Shown: positions 17,665 to 29,525, counted from the first letter of the stretch. The stretch is 64,000 nt of DNA from Luteimonas mephitis DSM 12574 (GCF_000422305.1 NZ_AULN01000012.1:1-64000), one strand, 5' to 3'. Numbers and translations: made by a program. Notes: generated by a model from the sequence alone, not told the origin.

Positions 17665-18729
17665 TCAGGAGGCGCTTGCGAACAATGCGCCGATGCCGAC
17701 GTTCACCGCGTAGCCGCCCACCAGCAGGAACACGAACAGCGCACTGGCCAGCAGCAGCGGCCGCAGCCCGGCCTGGCGGATCGCGCCGACGTGGGTGCGC
17801 AGTCCGAGTGCAGCCATCGCCATCGCCAGCAGCACGGTGTCGGCCTGCACCAGTACCTCGACCCAGGCCGCCGGCAGCAGCTGCAGCGAATTGACGCCGG
17901 CCACGGCGACGAACAGCACCGCGAACCACGGGATCACGATGCCCGCCTTTTCGCCGCTGCCTGCATTCGCCTCGCGCGACAGGCGCGACGACAGCAGCAG
18001 CAGGAACGGCGCCAGCAGCATCACCCGCAGCATCTTTTCGATCACCGCCGCGGAGCCGGCGGCCTCGCCGACCGCGCGTCCGGCGACCACCACCTGCGCC
18101 ACCTCGTGGATCGTCGAGCCCGCATACACGCCGAACGCGTGCTCGCCGAGTCCCAGGTACGGATACAGCCACGGGTACAGGAACATCCCCAGCGTGCCGA
18201 ACACCACAACGGTCGCCACCGCCACCGACACCTTGTGCGCCTGCCCGCGAACCACCGGCTCGGTGGCCATGACCGCCGCCGCGCCGCAGATCGCGCTGCC
18301 GGCGCCGATCAGCATCGCGGTCTCGCGGTCGAGCTTGAACACCCGCGTGCCCAGCAGCACCGCCAGGCCGAACACCAGCCCGACCATCGCCACCGCGATC
18401 AGCACGCCTTCCATGCCGACCGCGGCGATATCCTGGAAGGTGACGCGGAAGCCGTACAGCACGATGCCCGTGCGCAGCAGCATGCCCTTGGCGAAATCGA
18501 CGCCGGCACCGCTGCGCGCGGCGACCGCCGGGAACACGGTGTTGCCCAGCGCGATGCCGAACACGATTGCGAGTGTCAGCGCGCTCAGGCCCAGCGCCTG
18601 CAGCGCCGGCAGCCGCGCGGCGAGGATGCCCGCGCCCGCGATCGCGGCGACCAGCGCCAGCCCGGGCCACAGGCCTGCGTAACGCTGGAGGCGGGCGAGG
18701 AGCGGCGGCGTATCGGCAACGGCGTGCAT
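17665..18729 (-). CDS. YeiH-type putative sulfate exporter family transporter (UPF0324)
   Basis: A 354-residue polytopic membrane protein with about ten helices. Family signatures: GIALGNTVFP, FAKGMLLRTGIVLYGFRVTFQDI, GAGSAICGAAAVMATEPVVRG and YAGSTIHEVAQVVVAG. Members are annotated as putative sulfate exporters, but substrate evidence is thin. It is divergently paired with a LysR regulator, the standard arrangement for yeiH/yeiE-like loci. Confidence 0.88.
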   Translation of the reverse strand: MHAVADTPPLLARLQRYAGLWPGLALVAAIAGAGILAARLPALQALGLSALTLAIVFGIALGNTVFPAVAARSGAGVDFAKGMLLRTGIVLYGFRVTFQDIAAVGMEGVLIAVAMVGLVFGLAVLLGTRVFKLDRETAMLIGAGSAICGAAAVMATEPVVRGQAHKVSVAVATVVVFGTLGMFLYPWLYPYLGLGEHAFGVYAGSTIHEVAQVVVAGRAVGEAAGSAAVIEKMLRVMLLAPFLLLLSSRLSREANAGSGEKAGIVIPWFAVLFVAVAGVNSLQLLPAAWVEVLVQADTVLLAMAMAALGLRTHVGAIRQAGLRPLLLASALFVFLLVGGYAVNVGIGALFASAS

Positions 18730-18796
18730 CGGCGCGGGCTTCCAGCGGAGGTGCCGGCAGGCTAGGCGCGCGCATCGAATGAATCCAGTACATATA

Positions 18797-18814
18797 ATTC
18801 ACGATTCGATGAAT
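18797..18814. promoter_or_regulatory. LysR-type operator between the transporter and regulator genes
   Basis: ATTCA-N8-TGAAT palindrome containing the T-N11-A signature of LysR-type regulators, in the 96-bp divergent gap, 11 bp before the regulator start. A longer imperfect outer repeat (AATCCAG ... CTGGTT) surrounds it. AT-rich against the local background. Confidence 0.6.
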
Positions 18815-18825
18815 TCTGGTTATCA

Positions 18826-19725
18826 ATGAACCTGCACCTGCTGCGCGTGTTCATGGCCGTGGTCGAGCACCAGGGCTTTTCGCGCGCCGCCGAGGCGCTG
18901 CACGTCAGCCAGCCGGCGGTGTCCAAGGCGGTGCGCGAACTGGAGCGCCAGCTCGGGCTGCCGCTGGTCGAGCGCGGCGCAGCGCGCAGCCGCGGCGTGG
19001 TGCTCACCGACCACGGCCAGTCGCTGCACCAGCACGCACGCGCGATCTTCGCCATGGAACGCGCTGCGATCGCGGACGTCCGCGACCGCGTCGGCCTGCG
19101 CAAGGGCTCGCTGCGCGTGGGTGCCAGCACCACCGTCGCCGGCTACTGGCTGCCGCCGCACGTGGCGACATTCGTGCAGCGTCATCCGGGAGTGGATTTC
19201 GAGCTGCAGGTCGGCAACACGGCCGGGATCGGCCATGCCATCGCCGAGGGCCGCATCGACGTGGCGTTCGTCGAAGGCGTGGTGGACGATCCGGGCATCG
19301 TGGCCACGGCGTGGCGCGACGAGCCGCTGCAGCTCGTGGTCGCTGCCGATGCGACGCTCGGCGCGCATCGGCGCGCATCGGTGGCGGAACTCGCGCGGCA
19401 GCCGTGGATGCTGCGCGAGGCGGGTTCCGGGACACGGCAGGTCGCGCAGCGCGTGCTGCGTTCGCGCGGGATCAAGCCGGCGCGCGTGATCGAACTGGGC
19501 AGCAACGAGGCGATCGCGCGCGCGGTTGCCGCCGGTGCCGGCGTGGCGTTGCTGCCGGAGATCGTGGTGCGCGACCTCGTGGCGATGCAGCGCGTGCGCA
19601 TCCTGCGCCTGGCCGGCGACGCCGGGATCCTGCGCCCGCTGTACCGGCTGGAACTGGCCAATCGCCCGCGCGCGCCCGCGCTGCAGGCGTTCGTCGACCT
19701 GGTGGACGCGCCGGCGCGCGGCTGA
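18826..19725 (+). CDS. LysR-family transcriptional regulator of the YeiH-type transporter
   Basis: A 299-residue regulator. The winged helix-turn-helix is residues 1-60 (HLLRVFMAVVEHQGFSRAAE, then VSQPAVSKAVRELERQLG). The effector-binding domain, about 90-295, starts GSLRVGASTTVAGYWLPP and includes ARAVAAGAGVALLPE. Resembles the YeiE/CysB-like clade. Divergent transcription and the palindrome in the gap point to control of the transporter and itself. Confidence 0.93.
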   Translation: MNLHLLRVFMAVVEHQGFSRAAEALHVSQPAVSKAVRELERQLGLPLVERGAARSRGVVLTDHGQSLHQHARAIFAMERAAIADVRDRVGLRKGSLRVGASTTVAGYWLPPHVATFVQRHPGVDFELQVGNTAGIGHAIAEGRIDVAFVEGVVDDPGIVATAWRDEPLQLVVAADATLGAHRRASVAELARQPWMLREAGSGTRQVAQRVLRSRGIKPARVIELGSNEAIARAVAAGAGVALLPEIVVRDLVAMQRVRILRLAGDAGILRPLYRLELANRPRAPALQAFVDLVDAPARG

Positions 19726-19740
19726 GGCGCGAAGCCGCTT

Positions 19741-19853
19741 TGTAGGAGCGGCTTCAGCCGCGAGCTCTTGAAGGCGACCACGGATGGCTCGAAACGATCC
19801 GGTTGTTTTTCGACGCGCGCATCAAAAGCTCGCGGCTGAAGCCGCTCCTACAG
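19741..19853. repeat. Inverted pair of GTAG-type REP sequences
   Basis: TGTAGGAGCGGCTTCAGCCG (from 19741) and its inverted copy ending at 19853 are separated by about 58 bp. Each has an internal GCGGCTTCAGCCGC hairpin. Same family as the cluster after dinB; lies between the convergent LysR and phasin genes. Confidence 0.88.
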
Positions 19854-19869
19854 GGCAGTCGAAGACACG

Positions 19870-19900
19870 AAAAAACCCGGCAACTTGCGTTGCCGGGTTT
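19870..19900 (-). terminator. Intrinsic terminator of the phasin gene
   Basis: CCCGGCAAC-TTGC-GTTGCCGGG (19876-19897) with a run of A on its left, i.e. a stem followed by TTTTTT on the minus strand, 52 bp beyond the phasin stop. TTT on the other side could also stop rightward readthrough. Confidence 0.88.
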
Positions 19901-19952
19901 CCGACGCGGGAGAGAGACCGCGTGGCCGGTTGCCCGGCCGTCTGGAGCTGGA

Positions 19953-20351
19953 TTACTTGCGGGCCTTGGCGGCGCCCTTGATGGCTTCCTCGGCCTTGGC
20001 CTGGACGTTGGCGCTGGCCGACTCGACCTGGGCCTTGGCGATCTGGGCGATGGCTTCGTTGGTCTTCAGCGTGCGGCCGAACACTTCCTGGCCGGTGCTC
20101 ACGGCGCGCTCGACGTTCTCGCGCGCAACCTGCACGCCCTTCGGCAGCACGGCCTTCAGGCCGTCGAAATCACGGGCCTCGGCGATCTCGCCCCAGAAGG
20201 CGAAGGCGGCGTTGGCGTTCTCTTCGAACGTGGCCAGCTGCAGGCCGAACACCTTTTCGGCGTTCTCGAGGGCCAGGCGGTTGACCTGGGCGGCGGTGTC
20301 GGCGAACTGGCGCGACGCAGCGGCGAACTGCTGGTTGAAATCCTGGTACAT
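19953..20351 (-). CDS. Phasin family protein
   Basis: A 132-residue alpha-helical protein (YQDFNQQFAAASRQFADTAA, then NRLALENAEKVFGLQLATFEEN), typical of phasins that coat polyhydroxyalkanoate granules. The C-terminal helix is alanine/lysine-rich (AKAEEAIKGAAKARK). ATG at 20351 matches the family's conserved start; the frame runs further upstream through a palindromic operator. No PHA synthase gene is in the window, so a granule role is inferred from family only. A strong terminator follows. Confidence 0.88.
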   Translation of the reverse strand: MYQDFNQQFAAASRQFADTAAQVNRLALENAEKVFGLQLATFEENANAAFAFWGEIAEARDFDGLKAVLPKGVQVARENVERAVSTGQEVFGRTLKTNEAIAQIAKAQVESASANVQAKAEEAIKGAAKARK

Positions 20352-20415
20352 GGCGGGCTCCTGCAGATGTCCGGCAGGGATTGCCGGTATTGTGCGGTGC
20401 AGCATAACGCTGGAT

Positions 20416-20432
20416 ATGTTGCGATGCAACAT
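20416..20432. promoter_or_regulatory. Palindromic operator upstream of the phasin gene (PhaR-like)
   Basis: Perfect palindrome ATGTTGC-GAT-GCAACAT. The core TGC-N3-GCA matches the site type reported for PhaR repressors of phasin genes. On the minus strand it overlaps a possible -35 (TTGCAT, 20429-20424) followed after 16 nt by TTATGC, so a bound protein would block transcription. Confidence 0.55.
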
Positions 20433-20490
20433 CCGGAGGGCGTGCATCGCTCATCCGTTCAGTTTCAGTTGAAATCAGTAGCTTGGAGGC

Positions 20491-20559
20491 CCGTAGGAGC
20501 GCCCCATGGGCGCGAAAGACTTCCCGGAAGCCTTTCGCGCCCATGGGGCGCTCCTACGG
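20491..20559. repeat. Perfect 28-bp inverted repeat with a palindromic loop
   Basis: The arm at 20491-20518 (CCGTAGGAGCGCCCCATGGG then CGCGAAAG) is exactly inverted at 20532-20559. The 13-nt loop itself contains CTTCCCGGAAG, so nearly the whole 69 bp can fold as one hairpin. The GTAGGAGCG start relates it to GTAG REP elements, but the body is a separate subfamily. Located in the gene-free 316-bp gap between phasin and queD. Confidence 0.92.
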
Positions 20560-20667
20560 ACGAAGGGTTGCGCGAACGACGATATGCGCGAAGCGGTGCC
20601 CGACCCACCAGAGGGGTCCCTGCGTTTAAGGCATCGGCCCACTACCAGCACGGCGGGCCCGGCTGGC

Positions 20668-21051
20668 CTACGCCCGCGGCGGAACCGGCGCCGCAGCCGG
20701 GCCGCGATAGCGGCAGCCGGAGGTGCAGGTCTCGCGCACGACCACCTCGCCCAGCTGCGGCAGGGCGGGCTTGAGCCGCTCCCAGATCCACATCGCCAGC
20801 CGCTCGCTGGTCGGGTTCTCCAGCCCCTCGACCTCGTTGAGGTAATGGTGGTCAAGCTGCTCGTACAGCGGCCGGAAGGCGGTCTTGATGTCGCCGAAGT
20901 CCATGATCCAGCCGCTGTCGGCGCCCGGCTCGCCGGACACGTGCAGCTCGATCACGAACGAATGCCCGTGCAGCCGCGCGCACTTGTGCCCTGGCGGCAC
21001 GTTGGGCAGCAGGTGCGCGGCTTCGATGGTGAAGGTCTTGAAGATGTCCAT
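20668..21051 (-). CDS. queD: 6-carboxy-5,6,7,8-tetrahydropterin synthase
   Basis: A 127-residue member of the PTPS fold family in queuosine synthesis, converting dihydroneopterin triphosphate to 6-carboxytetrahydropterin. Zn-binding histidines are in [11 protein letters not shown] and [32 protein letters not shown] carries the conserved NPT-E motif, and [11 protein letters not shown] closes the fold. Length is normal. No other que genes adjoin it. Confidence 0.94.
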   Translation of the reverse strand: MDIFKTFTIEAAHLLPNVPPGHKCARLHGHSFVIELHVSGEPGADSGWIMDFGDIKTAFRPLYEQLDHHYLNEVEGLENPTSERLAMWIWERLKPALPQLGEVVVRETCTSGCRYRGPAAAPVPPRA

Positions 21052-21110
21052 GGCGATCCGTGGGCCGGGCGCCGTCCTCCGGCGATGCCCGGACGACGTG
21101 CGCCGGGAAC

Positions 21111-21136
21111 AAAAAACCCCGCAAATCCGCGGGGTC
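21111..21136 (-). terminator. Intrinsic terminator after tRNA-Met
   Basis: On the minus strand GCGGGGT...: stem GCGGGG (21134-21129) with CCCCGC (21122-21117), followed by TTTTTT. Lies about 15 bp past the tRNA 3' end. Confidence 0.85.
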
Positions 21137-21150
21137 GGTGGCTCTGCGCG

Positions 21151-21227
21151 TGGTGGCTATGGGTGGAATCGAACCACCGACCTCGGGATTATGAGTCTCG
21201 CGCTCTAACCGTCTGAGCTACATAGCC
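21151..21227 (-). tRNA. tRNA-Met (CAT anticodon, elongator type)
   Basis: A 77-nt cloverleaf on the minus strand: acceptor GGCTATG pairing with CATAGCC, D arm AGCTCAGACGGTTAGAGC, anticodon loop CTCATAA, T arm GGTGGTTCGATTCCACC, and an encoded 3' CCA. The paired G-C start of the acceptor stem and TAGCTCAG D arm favour the elongator rather than the initiator (which has an unpaired first base). An intrinsic terminator follows. No integrase or att duplication nearby. Confidence 0.97.
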
Positions 21228-21343
21228 GCGCGGAACCGCGAATTATTCCCGTGCCGGGGCGCGGCGTCAATCGCTGGCCGGGCCGCTTGTCGGCCCGGCG
21301 TGGCCGTGGCAGAGTCGGTCACAGTGAATTTGGAGTCCGCATC

Positions 21344-21907
21344 GTGATCGATCCGGACGGTTACCGGCCCAATGTCGGCATCGTTTTGATGCATCCCGAC
21401 GGCCGCGTCTTCTGGGCGCGGCGCGTGCGTCGTGACGGCTGGCAGTTCCCGCAGGGCGGGATGAATACCGACGAGACGCCGCTGGAGGCGATGTACCGCG
21501 AGCTGGAGGAGGAAACCGGCCTGCGGGCGGACCACGTGGACGTGCTCGGGGTGACGCCGGGCTGGCTGCGCTACCGGCTGCCGCAGCGCGCGATCCGCCG
21601 CAACGACAAGCTGGTGTGCATCGGCCAGAAGCAGGTGTGGTTCCTGTTGCAGTTCACCGGCAGCGAGGGCGACCTGTGCCTGGACGGCACCGACAAGCCG
21701 GAATTCGACCACTGGCGCTGGGTCGACTTCTGGTACCCGCTGGAACACGTGGTCACCTTCAAGCGCGGCGTCTACGCCAGCGCGCTGCGCCACCTGGCAC
21801 CGTCCGCACGGCAGATCGCCGGGCAGCGGGCGATCCCGCATCCGCATCCCGAGCACGCCCGGCCGCGGCCGGCGCGGCGCCAGTCCGGGCAGCGCCGCGG
21901 CGGATAG
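21344..21907 (+). CDS. rppH: RNA pyrophosphohydrolase (Nudix family)
   Basis: Removes pyrophosphate from 5' triphosphorylated mRNA, opening it to RNase E. The 187-residue protein starts at GTG 21344 (GGAG eight bases upstream), giving [15 protein letters not shown], the family N-terminus. Nudix box: [20 protein letters not shown] followed by TGL; RppH-specific pieces include [10 protein letters not shown] and [14 protein letters not shown]. The final 35 residues are His/Pro/Arg-rich and variable. Confidence 0.95.
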   Translation: MIDPDGYRPNVGIVLMHPDGRVFWARRVRRDGWQFPQGGMNTDETPLEAMYRELEEETGLRADHVDVLGVTPGWLRYRLPQRAIRRNDKLVCIGQKQVWFLLQFTGSEGDLCLDGTDKPEFDHWRWVDFWYPLEHVVTFKRGVYASALRHLAPSARQIAGQRAIPHPHPEHARPRPARRQSGQRRGG

Positions 21908-21944
21908 CGCGCGGAACCGCCGGTGGAGCGGTTTCGCCGCGTTC

Positions 21945-21966
21945 ATGATTGACAATCATTCTCATC
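21945..21966. promoter_or_regulatory. Fur box upstream of bfd-bfr
   Basis: ATGATTGACAATCATTCTC closely matches the palindromic Fur consensus GATAATGATAATCATTATC. It lies about 50 bp before the bfd start. Expected effect: iron-dependent control of bfd. Confidence 0.75.
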
Positions 21967-22014
21967 CGCAGCGACAATGCGCACGTTCCCTGCAACGGCG
22001 GCGTTTCCAGTCCC

Positions 22015-22236
22015 ATGTACGTGTGCATCTGCAATGGCGTGACCGACGGTGACATCCGCCAGGCCGTGAAGGCCGGTTGCTGCGGCATGGCCGAACTCAC
22101 CATGCGCACCGGCTGCGGCGCCTGCTGCGGCAGCTGCGTCGAGACCGCCACCGAAACGCTCGAACAGCTCCGCGCCGAGCTGCAGCCGCAGCGCGACAAC
22201 GTCGTCGGGTTCCCCGGCGTCCGCCACGCCGCCTGA
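22015..22236 (+). CDS. bfd: Bacterioferritin-associated (2Fe-2S) ferredoxin
   Basis: A 73-residue [2Fe-2S] protein that reduces bacterioferritin haem to release stored iron. The four cluster cysteines are in MYVCICNGVTDG and TGCGACCGSC, with GDIRQAVKAGC between. ATG at 22015 is fixed by the family start MYVCICN. A Fur box precedes it, and bfr follows 108 bp downstream, so release and storage partners are adjacent. The short C-terminal extension (NVVGFPGVRHAA) is unremarkable. Confidence 0.94.
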   Translation: MYVCICNGVTDGDIRQAVKAGCCGMAELTMRTGCGACCGSCVETATETLEQLRAELQPQRDNVVGFPGVRHAA

Positions 22237-22344
22237 GCCCCGGCAGCCGCCCGTCTGGGCACGGTGATGCATACGATTCGCGTTCCGCCATCGTTCTTGC
22301 GGCGGCGCTAGAGTCGTGGGATCACGCAACAACGGAGACGTGCC

Positions 22345-22821
22345 ATGCAAGGCGACGCACAGGTCATCAAGTTCCTCAACGAGGCGCTCTACAACGAGCT
22401 GACCGCGATCAACCAGTACTTCCTGCACGCCAAGATGCTGAAGAACTGGGGCCTGCACGAGCTCGCCAAGCACGAGTACGAGGAATCGATCGACGAGATG
22501 AAGCATGCCGACATGCTCGCCGAGCGGATCCTGTTCCTCGACGGACTGCCGAACTTCCAGGCGCTGGGCAAGCTCAAGATCGGCGAGAACCCGAAGGAAG
22601 TGCTCGAGTGCGACCTGGCGCTGGAGATGGAGGCGATCCCGCCGCTCAAGGCCGCGATCGCGCATTGCGAGCAGGTCGGCGACTTCGTCAGCCGGCGGCT
22701 GTTCACCGATATCCTCAAGTCCGAGGAAGAACACGTCGACTGGCTGGAAACCCAGCTCGCGCTGATCGCGCGGATCGGTGAGCAGAACTACCTGCAGACC
22801 AAGATCGACGGCGACGACTGA
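22345..22821 (+). CDS. bfr: Bacterioferritin
   Basis: A 158-residue four-helix iron-storage protein forming 24-mers. Ferroxidase ligands are seen in LYNELTAINQYFLHA, DEMKHADMLAERI and SEEEHVDWLE. The Met of EMKHADM at about residue 52 is the haem ligand that separates Bfr from plain ferritins. GGAGACG lies just before the start. It pairs with bfd upstream. Confidence 0.96.
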   Translation: MQGDAQVIKFLNEALYNELTAINQYFLHAKMLKNWGLHELAKHEYEESIDEMKHADMLAERILFLDGLPNFQALGKLKIGENPKEVLECDLALEMEAIPPLKAAIAHCEQVGDFVSRRLFTDILKSEEEHVDWLETQLALIARIGEQNYLQTKIDGDD

Positions 22822-22989
22822 TCGCGGCCCGGGCGGGAACGCCCCGCCTTCGCCTGCGGCCGCCCTGCGGATGTCGTGCAGGCGCCGCCCATGGCCGCGA
22901 GCTTCTCGCGCCGCATGGATGACCGGGGAACGCTCGCGGCCGGGGGCCGCTGCTGCGACGGCGGATGCCTGGCTTTGCGCTGGCTGCGC

Positions 22990-25592
<2,603 letters not shown>

Positions 25593-25596
<4 letters not shown>

Positions 25597-27470
25597 AGCA
25601 CCGAGTTCTGGAAGTCGAAGTCGAGGCCGCCGGCGGCGTGCTGCACCAGGTTGCCCTGGATGTAGTCGACGCCGCTGATCCACAGCGTCGCCGCGGCCTG
25701 CGGGTCTTCGACCTGCTGGCCGATCACCTGCAGGCCGAGCCGGTGGGCGCGTTCGATCGCCGCGCGCATCTCGTCGCGCACGCCGCCTTCGCCGAGCCGG
25801 CTGGAGTAGCGCGCCGCCAGGCGCATGAAGCCCAGCGGCATGCGTGCGAGCAGGGCGTCGGACTCGGCGCCGGCGCTGTACTGGCTCAGGCATAACTGCA
25901 CGCCGGCGGGCACCATCGCGTTGCAGAACTCCTGCAGCGCCACCGCATGCACCAGGGCTTCGTCCTGGCGGACGTCGATGACCAGCGAAGGGCCGTCGAT
26001 CCGGGTCCGGGAAAGCGTTTCGAGCAGCGCCGCGGCATAACCGTCGCGGGTCAGCGAGCGCGGCGACTGGCTGACGAACAGTCGCACGGGGCGGTTCTCG
26101 CCCGCGCGCTGGTCGAGCACCGCGATGGCCAGTTCCAGCACCCGGCGGTCGATCTCGTGCAGTACCCCGGCCGCCTCCGCGGTCGGAAGGATCTCGGCGG
26201 CGGTATGCAGGTTGCCGTCCCCGTCGCGCAGGCGCAGCAGCGTCTGGTACTGCGCCTCCTCGCCGCCGGCCACGGCCACGATCGGCTGGAAGGCCAGCTC
26301 GAAGCGGTTGTTCATCAGCGCGTCGTGGAGCATCACCACGCGGTCGGCGTCGGCTTCCACCGCAGCCGTCTCCGGGGGAGCGTGGGCGGCGATGCCGACG
26401 GGCAGGCTGCGCGCCTCGCGCAGCGCCTGCTCGGCCGCGGCCAGCGCGGTGCTGGCGTCGCTGAACCCCGACTGCAGCGAGGCATAGCCGACCAGCGCGC
26501 GCAGGCGCAGGACCTGGCCGTCGATGGTGACCTCGTGGCGGCCGACGCCGTCGCGCAGCGTGCGCGCGAAGGTGTCCTGGGCGTGGCCTTCCAGGGTTTC
26601 GGCATAGACCACGAAGGTGTTGTCGTTCAGCCGCGACACCAGGTGTTCCCCCGCCAGCTGGCCGACGTGGCGCCCGGTGTCGGTGAGCGCGGTTTCCAGC
26701 GCGGCGTAGCCGAAGCGGTCGCGCAGCGCAGTGGTGTTCTCGATCTCCACGAAGTACACGGCGCCCCGGGACTGCTGCGGGACCGCGGCGCCCAGCCGCT
26801 GCAGCATCGCCGTGCGCGTGTACAGGCCGGTCACCGGGTGGCGTCCGTCGCCGCTGCGCTGCCGCTCGAGCGCGCGCGCGCGCCGCACGCGGCTTTCGAC
26901 CGCGGCGATCAGGTGCCGCGGCCGCACCGGTTTGGTCAGGAAATCGTCGGCGCCGACCTGCAGCACCTCGAACTGGGTTTCCGGATCCGGGTCGCCGGTC
27001 AGGAACACGATCGGCGTGTGCGCGAAGCCCGGGTTGGCGCGGATCATGGTGGTGATCTCGGTGCCGTTGAGGCCCGGCATGTGCAGGTCGGTGAGGACCA
27101 GGTCGGGGCGGAATTCGTCCATCGCCGCCATCACCTCGCTGCTGATGCCCACCACCCGCGCCTGCATGCCGGTGCCGGCCAGCACCGTCTCGGCGAACAG
27201 CGCCTGGCTGGGGTCGTCCTCGACGATCAGCACCCGGTACGGCGCGTCGCTGCCGTCGCCCTGCGGCAGCACCTGCGGCAACGGTTCGTTGGCGGCCGGA
27301 ACCTCTTCGCTGGCCGGCAGCACCGCCTCGGGCGCATCGGCGCACCATCGGCGCCAGTAGTGGGGCGGCGGGAACTCCGCACGCACGGCCGCTTCGGGGG
27401 ACGCCGCGGCAGACCCCTGCCGGGCGCCGCCGGATGCATTCGCGGCAGCGGTTCTGTTGGACGCGGGCAC
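25593..27470 (-). CDS. Response regulator with degenerate GGDEF and EAL domains (FimX/FilP-like)
   Basis: About 625 residues. REC domain (about 75-195) with LVLTDLHMPGLNG and LTKPVRP. The GGDEF-like domain (about 205-365) begins HPVTGLYTRTAML, but LNDNTF replaces GGDEF. The EAL-like domain (about 385-620) begins FELAFQPIVAV, but TLLRL replaces EALLR, and the DDFG and catalytic acidic residues are absent. It should therefore bind rather than make or degrade c-di-GMP, as in FimX and FilP. The GTG at 27470 has GGGGAG nine bases before it; an upstream GTG at 27539 lacks a site. Coupled to the hybrid kinase gene, its likely phosphodonor. Confidence 0.82.
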
Positions 27471-27590
27471 AACCTGACTCCCCTGTGGACGCGGGCGATT
27501 ATGCGCACGCGCCTGCTTACAGCCTACTACGGACCGCACACTTCGATCAGGACAGGGAATACCCGAGGTACGCGCCCCGCGCCTTCACGC

Positions 27591-28172
27591 TCAGCCCGTT
27601 TGCGGACGCGGCGCGCGGCGGAACAGCTTGCGCCAGATCCACCACACCAACAGGGCGAAAGACAGGCTGATCGCGACCACGATCGCCAGTGCGATCCACG
27701 GATGCGCGAATGCCAGCGCCAGGCCGCCGACCACCGCCGCATCCTCGGTGAACGACGCGGTCCAGTTGCTGACCGGTTCGGGGGATGTGTTCATCATGGC
27801 CCGCGCGCCGCTCTTGAGCAGGTGGCTGGTCAGCGCCACGCCCGCGCCGGTGGCGAGCATGCCGGCGCCGAGCTGGCCGTCGGGCGACAGCGTGGCCGCG
27901 GCGAGGAACGCGCCGGCGGGCACCCGCAGCAGGGTGTGCAGCAGGTCCCAGCCGCTGTCCACGCCGGGGATCTTGTCGGCGAAGAATTCGGCGATCGCCA
28001 GCACGCCGGACACGCCCAGCACCCACGGCGAGGTGGTCACTTCCAGCGCCTGCGGCAGGTCCAGCCAGCCGAACCAGCCGGCCACGCCGATGCCGAACAC
28101 GGTCAGGTAGACCCGGATCCCGGCCAGCCAGGCCAGCAGCACGCCGATCGCGAACAGGTGGGCTTCGGTCAT
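27591..28172 (-). CDS. DUF4126 family membrane protein
   Basis: A 193-residue protein with about five hydrophobic segments. It contains GIRVYLTVFGIGVAGWFGWLD, AIAEFFADKIPGVDSGWDLL and HLLKSGARAMMNTSPEPVSNW, the conserved stretches of DUF4126. Function unknown. Monocistronic, facing the kinase operon start region. Confidence 0.85.
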   Translation of the reverse strand: MTEAHLFAIGVLLAWLAGIRVYLTVFGIGVAGWFGWLDLPQALEVTTSPWVLGVSGVLAIAEFFADKIPGVDSGWDLLHTLLRVPAGAFLAAATLSPDGQLGAGMLATGAGVALTSHLLKSGARAMMNTSPEPVSNWTASFTEDAAVVGGLALAFAHPWIALAIVVAISLSFALLVWWIWRKLFRRAPRPQTG

Positions 28173-28278
28173 GGTCTTGCACCTCGCACGGACCCGCGCG
28201 GAGGCCGGGTCGCGGGCGCAGGTTAGCGCAGCCGGCGCCGGCTTGACGTCGGCGCAACGCGATCGCTATACCGTGCCG

Positions 28279-29043
28279 ATGGCCGAGCCCGAACAGACCC
28301 CGGAACCGCAGTCGCAGGACCCCGCGCCGGAAGCCGTGCCGGCGCCCGTAGTCGCCCCCGCGCCGCCGCCGGCCGGGCCGGGGACGGGCCGGCGGCGCTG
28401 GTGGCGGGTGGCGGTGTTCGTGGCCGCGCTCGGATTCGGCGCCTGGGGGCTGTGGACGACCTTGGCCCCGGCGGGCGAAGCGGTGCAGACCCGCGGCCAG
28501 CGCGCCCGGCTCGACGCGCTCGAACAGCAGATCGCCACCCTCAAGCGCTCCGACCAGATCAGCCGCGATGCCAACCGCGACCTCCAGGGCACCCTGGCCG
28601 AGCGCGACGAGGAAATCGCCGGCCTGCGCGCCGATGTCGCCTTCTATGAACGTTTCGTCGGCGCCACCGGGCAGCGCCGCGGCCTGACCGTGCACACGCT
28701 GCAGCTGCAGCCGCAGTCGGGCCAGGCGTGGCATTTCACCGCCACGCTGACCCAGAACCTCAACCGCGGCTCGGTCAGCAGCGGCGAAGTGACGCTGTCG
28801 GTCGAGGGCACCCGCGACGGCAAGCTGCAGAAGCTGTCCTGGGCCGATCTGCGCCAGCAGCCCGGCGCGGCCGGGATCGCGTATTCGTTCAAGTATTTCC
28901 AGGAAATCGGCGGCGACCTGGTGCTGCCGGCCGGCTACCAGCCGCTGCGGGTGGTGGTGCGATTGGCGCCGAAGAGCGGATCCGCGGTCGAGCAGGCGTT
29001 CCCATGGGCCGATGCGACGCGGCGTTCCGACCCCGGCGCTTGA
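28279..29043 (+). CDS. DUF6776-like single-pass membrane protein
   Basis: A 254-residue protein: Pro/Glu/Ala-rich cytoplasmic start (about 1-45), one membrane helix ([18 protein letters not shown]), a coiled coil (about 75-120, [16 protein letters not shown]), then a beta-rich domain ([20 protein letters not shown] to [13 protein letters not shown]). In xanthomonads such genes commonly lie just before erpA, as here with a 31-bp gap. Role unknown; topology suggests a periplasmic domain. Confidence 0.72.
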   Translation: MAEPEQTPEPQSQDPAPEAVPAPVVAPAPPPAGPGTGRRRWWRVAVFVAALGFGAWGLWTTLAPAGEAVQTRGQRARLDALEQQIATLKRSDQISRDANRDLQGTLAERDEEIAGLRADVAFYERFVGATGQRRGLTVHTLQLQPQSGQAWHFTATLTQNLNRGSVSSGEVTLSVEGTRDGKLQKLSWADLRQQPGAAGIAYSFKYFQEIGGDLVLPAGYQPLRVVVRLAPKSGSAVEQAFPWADATRRSDPGA

Positions 29044-29074
29044 AGCCCGCGGCCGCGCGCCCCATCCTGTGGTC

Positions 29075-29452
29075 ATGGAAAACAATGTTGTCCACGGCGC
29101 CGAGCCCGGCTACCAGTCGCTGCAGCGCCCGCTCGACTTCACGCCCGCGGCCGCGGCCAAGGTCCGGCAGCTGATTGCCGAGGAAGGCAACCAGGCGCTG
29201 AAGCTGCGCGTGTACATCCAGGGCGGCGGCTGCTCGGGGTTCCAGTACGGCTTCGAATTCGACGAACAGCAGGGCGAGGACGACCTGGCGATCGACACCG
29301 ACGGCGTGGTGCTGCTGGTCGACCCGCTGAGCCTGCAGTACCTGATGGGCGCCGCGGTCGACTACGTCGAAAGCCTGCACGGCGCGCAGTTCACCATCCG
29401 CAACCCCAACGCCAAGTCCACCTGCGGCTGCGGGAGCAGCTTCACGGTGTAG
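29075..29452 (+). CDS. erpA: Iron-sulfur cluster insertion protein ErpA (A-type carrier)
   Basis: A 125-residue A-type carrier. The three cluster-binding cysteines are in [15 protein letters not shown] and STCGCGSSF. It hands [4Fe-4S] clusters to targets such as IspG. ATG at 29075 gives the usual length with a short variable leader. It follows the DUF6776 gene and precedes nudC. Confidence 0.94.
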   Translation: MENNVVHGAEPGYQSLQRPLDFTPAAAAKVRQLIAEEGNQALKLRVYIQGGGCSGFQYGFEFDEQQGEDDLAIDTDGVVLLVDPLSLQYLMGAAVDYVESLHGAQFTIRNPNAKSTCGCGSSFTV

Positions 29453-29525
29453 GGCGGTCCTGCCAGCCAGGCCCCGACCCGCAAATGGGAGAATGGCCGC
29501 CTGCACGACGACGGGACCCGCACGC

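Noticed and set aside
21151..21227. tRNA-Met as an integration site
   Set aside because: No integrase, no 3'-end duplication and ordinary housekeeping genes on both sides.
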